This document shows positions 37,105 to 45,342 of a DNA stretch of 64,000 bases, piece after piece. The notes under the pieces are model-generated. The model was not told the DNA's origin. It saw only the letters and a program-made list of their open reading frames with translations, and made no database searches. The position numbers were made by a program, and so were the translations under genes. Each line of letters starts with the position of its first letter. The stretch's first letter is position 1. The stretch comes from Tectiglobus sp965247245. Its GTDB lineage: Bacteria > Pseudomonadota > Alphaproteobacteria > Rhizobiales > Hyphomicrobiaceae. The stretch covers positions 124,001-188,000 of the forward strand of contig CBDFGV010000001.1 of NCBI GenBank assembly GCA_965247245.1, given 5' to 3'.

Positions 37105-38361
37105 TTGCTTTGGCGAGCCAAACATAGAGGCGTGATAAAGGCCTCACTTGCAGCTGTCATGCTCGCACTGGTGATAGCGGCCTGGCTCCAAACATCGGCA
37201 AGAGCATCCGATCTCAAAAACTTTGATGCCTGGAAGCAGACACTGCGCAAGGATGCCATCGCATTCGGCATCAAGCCTGATGTGTTCGACCGCGCACTTG
37301 CTGGCCTTCGTCCAGATTACAGCCTTCCGGATCTGGTTCGAAGCAAATCAAAGAAAAGACGAGCCAAAGGGCAGGCCGAATTTGTGCGCCCGCCACAGGC
37401 CTACTTGAGCAGCAAGTTGTTGGCCAACCTGGCAAGGCAGGGACGCCAGCTGATGTCAAAGCATCGAAAGGCGTTGCGGCAGATTGAGCACGCAATCGGT
37501 GTGGCACCTGCGGCCGTCCTCGCAATATGGGGACGGGAAACAGCGTTCGGCGGCTATCGGCTTCGCCACAATGCGTTGCGCGCACTGGTGACTCAAGCCT
37601 ATGCGGGACGCCGTCCGCGAGTCTTCAGGCGCGAGCTGTTCCATGCTTTGAAACTTGTTCAGGATGGCATTGGCAACACGGCACGGCTGCGCTCCTCCTG
37701 GGCGGGTGCGATTGGTCTGACGCAGTTCATGCCGTCGGAGTATGAGAGCCTCGCCTATGACCTGAACCGCGACGGTTTCAAGGATATCTGGTCTCCCGAA
37801 GAAGCATTGGCGAGTGCGGCCAATCAGTTGCGCTCGAAAGGCTGGGAAAGCGGCAAAACCTGGGGTTTTGAAGTCCGCCTGTCGCAACGCGTCACGTGCG
37901 CCATGGATGGACCAAGAGATGCCCGCACGATCCGCGACTGGCGCCAGCTTGGACTCGCACGGACCGGCGACCGGGCATTTCCAGAGCGGTATCTCGACGA
38001 AGTTGCCTTCCTCTTCACACCTGGCGGTGGTCAGGGGCCCGCATTTCTAGTGTTGGAAAACTTCATGGTTTTCAAACGCTACAACCCTTCGGATCTCTAT
38101 GCCCTGTTTGTCGGCCATCTGGCGGATCGTATCCTGGGCGGAGGAGACTTCGTTGGCAGATGGAAGAATATTCGACAGCTGCCAACAGCTGAGATCAAGG
38201 CCATTCAGGCCAAGCTTAAAGCCGACGGTCTCAACATTAGCAAGATTGACGGCAAAATTGGCGCCAATACACGGAGTCAGATAGGCCGGTATCAAAAGCG
38301 GCACGGCTTGAAGGTAGACTGCTGGCCGTCCGCGGGCTTGTTACGTCATATGCGGGGATGA
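37105..38361 (+). CDS. Lytic murein transglycosylase (MltB-type) with peptidoglycan-binding domain
   Basis: 418 residues. A signal sequence (MIKASLAAVMLALVIAAWLQ-like core) leads into an SLT_2 domain (about 40-335). The catalytic Glu is in IWGRETAFGGYR, with NALRALVTQAYAGRR, GAIGLTQFMPSEY and DLNRDGFKDIW following. A C-terminal PG_binding_1 domain has GKIGANTRSQIGRYQKRHGLKVD. It cleaves glycan strands to 1,6-anhydro ends. The TTG at 37105 has GGGGA 8 bases upstream; a GTG at 37132 has only a badly spaced AGAGG. It precedes an SGNH-type exported protein by 87 bases. Confidence 0.92.
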   Translation: MLWRAKHRGVIKASLAAVMLALVIAAWLQTSARASDLKNFDAWKQTLRKDAIAFGIKPDVFDRALAGLRPDYSLPDLVRSKSKKRRAKGQAEFVRPPQAYLSSKLLANLARQGRQLMSKHRKALRQIEHAIGVAPAAVLAIWGRETAFGGYRLRHNALRALVTQAYAGRRPRVFRRELFHALKLVQDGIGNTARLRSSWAGAIGLTQFMPSEYESLAYDLNRDGFKDIWSPEEALASAANQLRSKGWESGKTWGFEVRLSQRVTCAMDGPRDARTIRDWRQLGLARTGDRAFPERYLDEVAFLFTPGGGQGPAFLVLENFMVFKRYNPSDLYALFVGHLADRILGGGDFVGRWKNIRQLPTAEIKAIQAKLKADGLNISKIDGKIGANTRSQIGRYQKRHGLKVDCWPSAGLLRHMRG

Positions 38362-38448
38362 TACCGGCTGCTGCTGGATCAATCACACGCATCATGGTAG
38401 GCATGAGTATGTTGGTTACGTGTCACGAGAGCTGCTATCGGTAACGCG

Positions 38449-39885
38449 GTGGAGAACAAATTGGACAGATTTGTCAAAGCCTTGGCATGGCTTGCAACAA
38501 CTGGCCTGCTGGCACTGGGCGCTAACTCTGCCCAGGCCCAGACGGAGCAGCGCACCAGCTTTATCAATCCCTTTCCAAAGGGCGAGATCTATCGTTTGCA
38601 CCTCATCGGCGACTGGTTTGCTGAGGGTATGCGCACATCTCTGTCGCAGCTCCTGACAGACACTGGTCAGATTCAGGTGCAGCAGAACGTCGTCCAGATG
38701 CGTTCCCTGCGCCGCGCGAACTGGGACACCGCGGTGAGCCGGATTTCGCAAGTCAACAGCAGCAATGCGATCGATATCGCGGTTGTTATGTTCGGCGCAT
38801 CTGAATTCGGTTCGGTTTGGTCGCCAGGCAAAAAGCGGATCAGGTTTGCAGCATCTGGCTGGAAAGAAGAGTACGTCAAACGCATCGATCGGGTGATGCA
38901 GGCGATGCGCCAGACCGGTGCCGCCGTTTATTGGCTGGGAATGCCGACTTTGCGCCGCGAAGACCGCAACGATGGTGCCCAGTTCATCAATGAGATTCTC
39001 CGTGAGCGCGCCTACATTAACGGCGTCCGCTATCTCGATACTTATAACGGTTTTGCTGACGAAGCCGGAAACTTCGATCGCTATGGTCCGGATGTGACGG
39101 GTAAGATCAAGCTGCTGCGCGGCAAGGATGGTGTTTCTTTTACATCCGACGGTTATCGCAAGCTGGCTCACTTTGCAGAGCGCGCGATAAGGCGTGACCT
39201 ACGGAAAGCAAAGTCGGAGCGCACGGTACCACTTGCCGGCAGTGAACTGGAACAGCGCCGCATCAATCCAAGCAATGTCCAACAGTCCGGGCGACCCATC
39301 GAGGAAGATACGCAAGAAGTTGCGCGCCCGCGCACTATCGCAAAACGGATTGATTCCAATACGGTGAGTGCGCCAAGTCCGGTTCGACCAACTCCTGGTC
39401 TCAAAGACCAGAAAGCAGACAATAGTGTCATCTCTCTGCGCACCGTTGAAAACGGTCAGACCAAGGTCGAGAAGATTGAGATTATAAGGCCGCCAATTCC
39501 AGCAACGGTCCTGGCGCTGTTGACACGGAAGCAGTCAACCAACAAGCCATCTCAGATTGGCGACAACGTAGCAGCCGAATTGCCTGGCGGAATCATGATC
39601 GTCAGTTCGATCACGTCGGTCACCGATCAGCAGGGCAATGGCCGCCGCAACCTATCACCGACGCAATCACCGTTCTTCAAAGTCTGGGCCAAGGGCGAGA
39701 GCCTGACGCCGAAACCCGGACGCGCCGATGATATCGAATGGCCGCGACCTGAGCCGCAGCCCGTTGTACGCGCAAAGTTCGTTCCATCACCGGCTCAGCC
39801 AGCTGCGTCGACCGGGCCACGTAAGTGGACACCAGAAGGCTTCCCTCCGCTGCCGGAGGCCAACCCGCGCGCTGCGCGACGCTAG
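38449..39885 (+). CDS. Exported DUF459-like SGNH hydrolase protein
   Basis: 478 residues with a signal peptide ending near NSAQAQ. The first about 250 residues form an SGNH/GDSL-like fold of the DUF459 type: LIGDWFAEGMRTSL for block I, VVMFGASE, then YWLGMPTLRRE, and SFTSDGYRKLAHFAERAIR near the end, although the catalytic His of the fourth block is not obvious by eye. The C-terminal half is a Pro/Arg-rich low-complexity tail ending NPRAARR. It follows the lytic transglycosylase gene, so a role in peptidoglycan or polysaccharide O-acylation is plausible. Confidence 0.82.
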   Translation: MENKLDRFVKALAWLATTGLLALGANSAQAQTEQRTSFINPFPKGEIYRLHLIGDWFAEGMRTSLSQLLTDTGQIQVQQNVVQMRSLRRANWDTAVSRISQVNSSNAIDIAVVMFGASEFGSVWSPGKKRIRFAASGWKEEYVKRIDRVMQAMRQTGAAVYWLGMPTLRREDRNDGAQFINEILRERAYINGVRYLDTYNGFADEAGNFDRYGPDVTGKIKLLRGKDGVSFTSDGYRKLAHFAERAIRRDLRKAKSERTVPLAGSELEQRRINPSNVQQSGRPIEEDTQEVARPRTIAKRIDSNTVSAPSPVRPTPGLKDQKADNSVISLRTVENGQTKVEKIEIIRPPIPATVLALLTRKQSTNKPSQIGDNVAAELPGGIMIVSSITSVTDQQGNGRRNLSPTQSPFFKVWAKGESLTPKPGRADDIEWPRPEPQPVVRAKFVPSPAQPAASTGPRKWTPEGFPPLPEANPRAARR

Positions 39886-39961
39886 ACGAGATAAATCGGC
39901 GGCCAGGCGACTTCGATCGCCTGCTGCAATACAACGCTCACAGTCACAGAAAACGCCGAAA

Positions 39962-39987
39962 GCCGGGGCAGCTTGCGCTTCCCCGGC
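39962..39987. terminator. Hairpin between convergent SGNH and Hsp20 genes
   Basis: GCCGGGG/CCCCGGC stem (39962-39968 with 39981-39987) with a 12-base loop. Modest T-rich sequence follows on both strands, so it could act for both convergent genes. Confidence 0.6.
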
Positions 39988-40014
39988 AGGATTGTTTCAC
40001 ATACCAGCTAATAT

Positions 40015-40473
40015 TTAGGCTGCTGTGCTTTCCAGCAGCTTGCCGTCTTTCTCGCCACCGATGGGGATCGTTTTCGGCTTCATGCTTTCCGGGATGTTAC
40101 GCACCAGATCGATGTGCAAAAGCCCATCCTGGAGGTCCGCGCCAACCACTTCGACGTGGTCTGCAAGCTGGAACCGACGCTCGAAGCCGCGTTGTGCAAT
40201 CCCGCGATGGAGATAGCTCGACTTGTCATCCTTCGGCTGCTTTTCGCCCTTCACGGTCAACGTCGTCTCTTTGACGTCCACCTTGAGCTCGTCGCGGCTA
40301 AAGCCGGCTACAGCCATGGAAATGCGGTACTCGTTATCGCCGCGGCGTTCGATGTTGTAAGGTGGATAAGTCGGCGCATCGCTGTCAGCCGAACCCACGC
40401 CATCCAGCAATTGGAACAGCCGGTCGAAGCCTACGGTTGAACGATAAAGAGAATTGAAATCGTGATGTCGCAT
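40015..40473 (-). CDS. Small heat-shock protein, Hsp20 family (IbpA-like)
   Basis: 152 residues; an ATP-independent holdase. The N-terminal arm is MRHHDFNSLYRSTVGFDRLF, typical of alphaproteobacterial IbpA-like proteins; the alpha-crystallin domain spans about 35-130 (YPPYNIERRGDNEYRI, VAGFSRDELKV, LTVKGEK, HRGIAQRGFERRFQLAD), and a short C-terminal tail carries KTIPI, the I-x-I-like assembly motif. The ATG at 40473 has a near-perfect AGGAGGA site, 80 codons inside a longer open frame. It has an RpoH-type promoter and a ROSE-like leader. Confidence 0.94.
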   Translation of the reverse strand: MRHHDFNSLYRSTVGFDRLFQLLDGVGSADSDAPTYPPYNIERRGDNEYRISMAVAGFSRDELKVDVKETTLTVKGEKQPKDDKSSYLHRGIAQRGFERRFQLADHVEVVGADLQDGLLHIDLVRNIPESMKPKTIPIGGEKDGKLLESTAA

Positions 40474-40570
40474 GAGATGTCCTCCTGAAATGAAGCGACG
40501 TTTGCGTGCGGCCTCCCTGTTACAGGCCAGGCCATTTTGAGATGTGTGAACCCAGGTTTCCGGCGCCCAC
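40474..40570 (-). promoter_or_regulatory. ROSE-like RNA thermometer in the Hsp20 leader
   Basis: The leader of about 95 bases ends with GTCGCT (40499-40494) and then, across a short loop, AGGAC (40483-40479) of the ribosome binding site. Pairing GUC(G)CU with AGGAC leaves a bulged G, the arrangement of the UYGCU element of ROSE thermometers. Further GC-rich stem potential lies upstream (GGCCT with AGGCC). The position and size fit known ROSE elements; temperature response is inferred. Confidence 0.55.
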
Positions 40571-40577
40571 ACATCAG

Positions 40578-40605
40578 ATTTGGGGCGGTATTGCGGGATT
40601 TCAAG
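40578..40605 (-). promoter_or_regulatory. RpoH (sigma-32) promoter of the Hsp20 gene
   Basis: CTTGAA (40605-40600) and CCCCAAAT (40585-40578) with a 14-base spacer, close to the sigma-32 consensus CTTGAA-N13-15-CCCCATNT. Transcription would start about 95 bases before the Hsp20 start codon. Confidence 0.72.
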
Positions 40606-40774
40606 AGGTAATTTCTTAACTGCAAACGATCGGTGAGTATTGCCAAAGATGCGAACCAATTGTCTGATGTACAACGGAATTTGAAGAGCCGTTAATGTTA
40701 CGTTCATTTTTGACAATCCAGACTTTGCGGCAGTGAGGCGGCAGTTTCATGGCTGGGTTGAGGAGAGTGGCGCT

Positions 40775-41404
40775 ATGATGTTTGTTCAATCGACTTTCGC
40801 AATGCGGTCCGTGGCTGGCCTGATTGCCATGGCAGGCGCGTTTGTCTTGGCACCTGCTGGTCAATCTCAGGCAGCAGATCTCAATCCATATGCCTATAAG
40901 CCAAACTCGCCGTACAATGATCGCGATGGGCGATACGCCGAGCTCTACGGCCCTGACGACCACTACGACAAACACTATAGGCACAAGAAAATTCAGCGGC
41001 GTCGTGCGGACACCTACTACGGTGATCCATACAAGAAGCCGGCGGACCGACACGATCTCTACCGCGATCCGCAGTACGAGCGCCGTTACAGTTACGATCA
41101 TCGCGATCGGCATGCTCGGCCCTGGCGCGGACGCTTTGCCCTCGCACCACACTGCGTACCTCGGCGGGTCGTGATGCGGCGCCTGTTCCGCGACGGTTGG
41201 CACGATTTTCACGGTCTGAAGCTGCACGGCCCTAAGGCACATGTCAGAGCGCATAGCGACGATGGCCGCTTGTTTGCTTTGACAATCGCGCGCTGCTCCG
41301 GCGAGATCGTTGCGGCCCGTCAGGTTGAGTATCGGCACACCAATGGGCGCTACGATCACCGGGGATATTCAGAAGCTCCCTATCGCCACCGTAGCTACAA
41401 GTGA
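40775..41404 (+). CDS. Exported His/Tyr/Arg-rich protein with PepSY-like C-terminus
   Basis: 209 residues from the ATG at 40775, which follows GAGGAGAG at a good distance; an in-frame GTG at 40733 is less likely. A signal peptide ends near SQAAD. The middle (about 40-125) is crowded with Tyr, His, Asp and Arg, such as DDHYDKHYRHKK and SYDHRDRHARPW, and looks disordered or metal-binding. The last about 70 residues (RRLFRDGWHDF and then LFALTIARCSGEIVAARQVEYR) resemble a PepSY-like beta hairpin found in many rhizobial periplasmic proteins. Function unknown. It is divergent from Hsp20. Confidence 0.75.
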   Translation: MMFVQSTFAMRSVAGLIAMAGAFVLAPAGQSQAADLNPYAYKPNSPYNDRDGRYAELYGPDDHYDKHYRHKKIQRRRADTYYGDPYKKPADRHDLYRDPQYERRYSYDHRDRHARPWRGRFALAPHCVPRRVVMRRLFRDGWHDFHGLKLHGPKAHVRAHSDDGRLFALTIARCSGEIVAARQVEYRHTNGRYDHRGYSEAPYRHRSYK

Positions 41405-41545
41405 TCCCCGCACCGTCCCGAACGCCTTGAACTTGGGCGGTGCCTAAAACACTCTGCCAGATCACCTGCAGGTTGCTGCCCGGATAACTTCCTTGCTAGT
41501 AGTTTCACCGGACAAGGCAGCTCATGACCTGCGGCAGAGGGACAG

Positions 41546-42511
41546 ATGCAACTCATTTCGATCGCCAGAAATCCTATTCCCAGTGGCGCCAATGTTGGGA
41601 TGTTCAAAGGATATGATGGCGAGTTCCTGCGCTATGCTCACTGGAGCGCGACGGTCGGCCCGCGTCGCGGCACGATCTGCATCTTTACCGGCCGCACCGA
41701 GTACATCGAGAAGTATTTCGAGACCGTTGCCGACTTGAGGCGTCGCGGCTTTGCCGTGGCGATCTTCGACTGGCGTGGACAGGGTGGTTCCTTCAGATCG
41801 GCAGATGATCCCCGCAAGGGCCACATCGACGATTTCGCCGAGTACGACCGAGACATCGGCTGCTTTATGCGCGAGATTGTTCTGCCGGATTGCCCACCGC
41901 CCTACGCCGTTCTCGCCCACTCCATGGGCGGACACATCTTTCTGCGCAGCGCAACCTCCAGCGGTAGTTGGTTTGAGAAGGCAGCACTTCTCGCACCCAT
42001 GGTCGATCTTCACCCCAACATTCTCCAGTATCCGGCGAATGTTGTCGGTGTTTATGCCCGGGCGGCAAAGCTCTTCGGGTTTTCTCAATCCTTTGTGCGC
42101 GGCGGCAGCGAAAACGGCGGCATGATCGGCGAGTTCGAGACCAACATTCTGACGTCCGATAGGGAGCGTTATCAGAGGAATTTCATCCTCGAAGAGGCCG
42201 CCAGTGATCTGCTGATCGGGTCACCGACAATTGGCTGGCTCAATGCTGCGTTGCGCTCCATCGCCAAGATCAATCATCCGGATTTCGTCTCGACAATAAA
42301 GATCCCGACGTTGATCTTTGCAGCTGGTCTGGACGTGATTGTCCCCTCACGTTCGGTCGAGGATTACGCCGCGCGCCTGAAATCGGGCACAGGCATTTTG
42401 CTTCCCGATGCCAAGCACGAGATCATGCAGGAGACGGATGCTATCCGGACGCGCTTCTGGGCGGCTTTTGATGCCTACTTTGGCATCGAGACTGAACAAT
42501 CAGCAGCCTAA
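41546..42511 (+). CDS. Alpha/beta hydrolase, lysophospholipase-like (serine aminopeptidase S33 family)
   Basis: 321 residues. The pattern fits monoacylglycerol lipase/lysophospholipase: FTGRTEYIEKYFE near the oxyanion region, FDWRGQGGS, the nucleophile elbow AHSMGGH, an Asp in FAAGLDVIVP and the catalytic His in DAKHEIMQE. The lid region (about 150-230) is typical of L2-type lysophospholipases in alphaproteobacteria. No signal peptide. Probably cytoplasmic or peripheral to the membrane. Confidence 0.9.
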   Translation: MQLISIARNPIPSGANVGMFKGYDGEFLRYAHWSATVGPRRGTICIFTGRTEYIEKYFETVADLRRRGFAVAIFDWRGQGGSFRSADDPRKGHIDDFAEYDRDIGCFMREIVLPDCPPPYAVLAHSMGGHIFLRSATSSGSWFEKAALLAPMVDLHPNILQYPANVVGVYARAAKLFGFSQSFVRGGSENGGMIGEFETNILTSDRERYQRNFILEEAASDLLIGSPTIGWLNAALRSIAKINHPDFVSTIKIPTLIFAAGLDVIVPSRSVEDYAARLKSGTGILLPDAKHEIMQETDAIRTRFWAAFDAYFGIETEQSAA

Positions 42512-42775
42512 ATCAGCAGTTCCAACGTAAATCACCGCGTCGACCGCGGGTTATCAACAAATTGGTCAACCCAACGGTTGAGCGGAGCCCGCGGCCGGCT
42601 ATACCACCATGGAGGCTGATCTAGCGATCGATTCGGCCCCTGTGACCCGCAGTCTCTTTAGCAGGCGGCGAAGTTTTGCTAGACAAGCTGTGGGGGAGGC
42701 TTCGTTTGCGAGTAAGTTTCGTTCCCTTTGATCTGAGCATATAGATGGAATAGCTCACGACTGGAACCTCAAGGC

Positions 42776-43837
42776 ATGCCCAAACAGGCGACGCTCGAAA
42801 CCGCATCTGAAGATACCAAGTCTGCGGCTGCCAGCGCGGCGAAAAAGACGAAGCGCAAATCCGGCAATGCACGAACGGCGGCCCTTGAGCCGGCCGTCCG
42901 GACCCTGGAAATCGAGATTGACGGCCTGCAACTCCTGCACAAGGAGTTCAAAAACGGTTTGGCGCAGCGCGTCGAAGAGGCCGTTGGTATTCTGCAGTCC
43001 GCCGAAGGCAGGGTCATCGTCAGCGGCATCGGCAAGTCAGGCCATATCGGCCAGAAACTTGCGGCCACCTTTGCGTCAACGGGAACGCCGTCGTTCTTCG
43101 TCCATCCGAGTGAGGCGTCTCACGGCGATCTCGGTATGATAACGCAGGCGGATGTCATCCTGGCCATTTCTTGGTCCGGCGAAACCGCCGAGCTTGCCAA
43201 TATCCTGAACTACTCGCGGCGTTTCGCGGTTCCATTAATCTCGATTACATCGCGCTCCGGGTCCACGCTCGGCAAGTCTTCGGATGTTTGCCTTGAACTG
43301 CCGCGCGCTCAGGAAGCGTGTCCACATGGCCTGGCGCCAACAACGTCTACGACAATGACCCTGGCCCTCGGGGATTGCCTGGCCATTGCATTGCTGGAAG
43401 CCAAAGGGTTTTCAGCAATGGACTTCAAAGAGATTCACCCAGGCGGTTCACTGGGCTCGCAATTGAAGTTCGTTGAAGATGTGATGCATACCGGCAGCGA
43501 GCTCCCGTTGGTGTCCAAGAAGTCCGACATGAGCGAGGCTCTTGTCGTCATGACGCAGAAAGCGTTCGGCTGTGCGGGCGTTGTCGATGGCAAGGGCAGG
43601 CTGGCCGGCATCATCACGGATGGTGACTTGCGTCGCCATATGGGCGGCGGACTGCTCTCGGCTGCGACCGCCGACATCATGACCCGGGATCCCAAAACCA
43701 TTGAACCGCGCATGCTCGCGTCAGCGGCGCTTGAGCAGATCAATGCATCGCGGATTACAGCTCTGTTCGTTGTCGAGAAGGGTAAGCCGGTCGGCATCGT
43801 CCACGTTCACGACCTGCTTCGCGCTGGTGTTGTGTAA
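42776..43837 (+). CDS. kdsD: KpsF/GutQ family sugar-phosphate isomerase (arabinose-5-phosphate isomerase KdsD)
   Basis: 353 residues. A Lys/Ala-rich leader (about 1-45) precedes the SIS domain (about 60-200: VSGIGKSGHIGQKLAATFASTGTPSFFVHPSEASHGDLGM), quoted here by its start VSGIGKSGHIG and FFVHPSEASHGDLGM, and two CBS domains (about 225-350, with IITDGDLRRHMG). Catalytic His and Glu residues lie in the SEASHGDL area. It makes arabinose-5-phosphate for KDO and lipopolysaccharide. The leader is longer than in E. coli KdsD. Confidence 0.93.
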   Translation: MPKQATLETASEDTKSAAASAAKKTKRKSGNARTAALEPAVRTLEIEIDGLQLLHKEFKNGLAQRVEEAVGILQSAEGRVIVSGIGKSGHIGQKLAATFASTGTPSFFVHPSEASHGDLGMITQADVILAISWSGETAELANILNYSRRFAVPLISITSRSGSTLGKSSDVCLELPRAQEACPHGLAPTTSTTMTLALGDCLAIALLEAKGFSAMDFKEIHPGGSLGSQLKFVEDVMHTGSELPLVSKKSDMSEALVVMTQKAFGCAGVVDGKGRLAGIITDGDLRRHMGGGLLSAATADIMTRDPKTIEPRMLASAALEQINASRITALFVVEKGKPVGIVHVHDLLRAGVV

Positions 43838-43895
43838 CGAACCCCAACAGTCGTCTAGTTGCAGCCAAGCTTGTTGCGCCTACTGCGCCGGCTCC

Positions 43896-45278
43896 CTATT
43901 TCGCAGTTTCCATGAGCGCGGTGATGCTGTTGGCACTTTCCAGACTCATCACTTGATTGGCGATTGCTGCGGTCCGTTCCGCGCCAATGACGGGCGTGCT
44001 GAGCGAATGGAATTTGGCCGATAGCTTCTTTTCCTGCTCACCAAGATCTTGCGCTGGGATGCTGGCATCATAAGCCCTTTCGATGGTCCGGCCGTCATCC
44101 AATTCGATCGAGACGCGGCCCTCCATGCTGTGCATGCTCTCGACCGGGGCAAACGCAATCTTATCGCGCGCTTCGTCGTACTTCGCTTCGTTTGCGTTCG
44201 CATCACTGAACGTTTCAAGCGCACTGGTGTCAGCACCATCCAGCGCCATGGCAGCGCAATGACGGATCGAGAACTTCACTTCCAACCCAGTGCTTGGGTT
44301 TGGGATATTGCAAACCGTCGCGTGTCCAGGATTGCCATAGAGGGTCATCGATTTCAGATTGCCGAGACCAATGCCATGCTCGGCGCGGAGCGCATCGATG
44401 GCCTCGATGGACGCGTGTGTCAGATAACAGGCCGCATGGTACTTAAAGAGCGTTTGCTCAACTGAGTAGTAACCGTCCGGGTTGGGTGTCGCCGGCCCGC
44501 CGACGAAGCCGGGCATCATGACATCAGCGATCCCTTGTGGTCCTTCGATGATCTCATCGTTCGAGGTGAAACCGCGCGCTGCAAGCCGTGCAGCCATCAG
44601 ACCATTCATTGCGGCCTTGCCGGCATGAAGCGGCTTGGTCATGGTGCCAAAGTTCGATTTGAGGCCGGCGGCCTGAGAAGCCGCAATGCCAAGTGCATAA
44701 CGCGTTTGCTCGCCGTTCAATCCCAATAGTTTTGCAGCAGCTGCCGCTGCCCCGAACGTGCCAATCGTTCCTGTCGCATGGAAGCCGGCGGCGTAATGGC
44801 CGTTGCCGGCCATGGAGCCAATCAGACAGGCCGCTTCCGTGCCAACGACAAATGCATCCAGAACAGATTTGCCGCTGGCGCCAATTTGCTCGCCTAACGC
44901 GAGGACAACAGGCGCGACGGTAACCGTCGGGTGACCATGCAGACGACGATTGACATCGTCGTAGTCCAGAGCGTGAGAAGATGAACCGTTGATCAACGCT
45001 GCATGCGACGCGATCGTCTTGGCGCCGCGCGCGACGATGGTGCATCCACCAACAGCCTCACCGGCATATTCATCCATAAGGATATCAACCAACGGCTCGC
45101 TAGCGCCGGCGATTGTAACGCCGAACCAATCCAGTATCGCATGCTTGCCCCAGATCTCAGCCGTTGGCGTGATGTCACTCGGACGTACGTTTGCGATCCA
45201 ATCCGCCAACTCCTGTGTGAGTGCGCCGTGTCCAGGATCGTTTCCGGCATCATTTTGAAACTGCTCAGCGACACTCAT
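43896..45278 (-). CDS. MmgE/PrpD family protein
   Basis: 460 residues from the ATG at 45278, which follows GGGAG at a short distance; an in-frame ATG at 45296 lacks one. Family segments include HAILDWFGVTIAGA, SSHALDYDDVNRRLHGHPTVT, GFHATGTIGTFGAAAAAAKLLG and LHAGKAAMNG. Relatives are 2-methylcitrate dehydratase, cis-aconitate decarboxylase and iminodisuccinate-epimerase-like enzymes; the substrate cannot be deduced. No methylcitrate-cycle genes lie nearby. Confidence 0.92.
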   Translation of the reverse strand: MSVAEQFQNDAGNDPGHGALTQELADWIANVRPSDITPTAEIWGKHAILDWFGVTIAGASEPLVDILMDEYAGEAVGGCTIVARGAKTIASHAALINGSSSHALDYDDVNRRLHGHPTVTVAPVVLALGEQIGASGKSVLDAFVVGTEAACLIGSMAGNGHYAAGFHATGTIGTFGAAAAAAKLLGLNGEQTRYALGIAASQAAGLKSNFGTMTKPLHAGKAAMNGLMAARLAARGFTSNDEIIEGPQGIADVMMPGFVGGPATPNPDGYYSVEQTLFKYHAACYLTHASIEAIDALRAEHGIGLGNLKSMTLYGNPGHATVCNIPNPSTGLEVKFSIRHCAAMALDGADTSALETFSDANANEAKYDEARDKIAFAPVESMHSMEGRVSIELDDGRTIERAYDASIPAQDLGEQEKKLSAKFHSLSTPVIGAERTAAIANQVMSLESANSITALMETAK

Positions 45279-45342
45279 AGCGCTCTCCCGGGTCATTCAG
45301 ACAGGATTCTTCACCGGCCACGCTTGCGTTAGTCCGGCAAAT

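Noticed and set aside
40474..40716. 81-residue N-terminal extension of Hsp20
   Set aside because: The Hsp20 family start MRHHDF has an almost perfect ribosome site at 40473 and the upstream region holds the promoter and leader.
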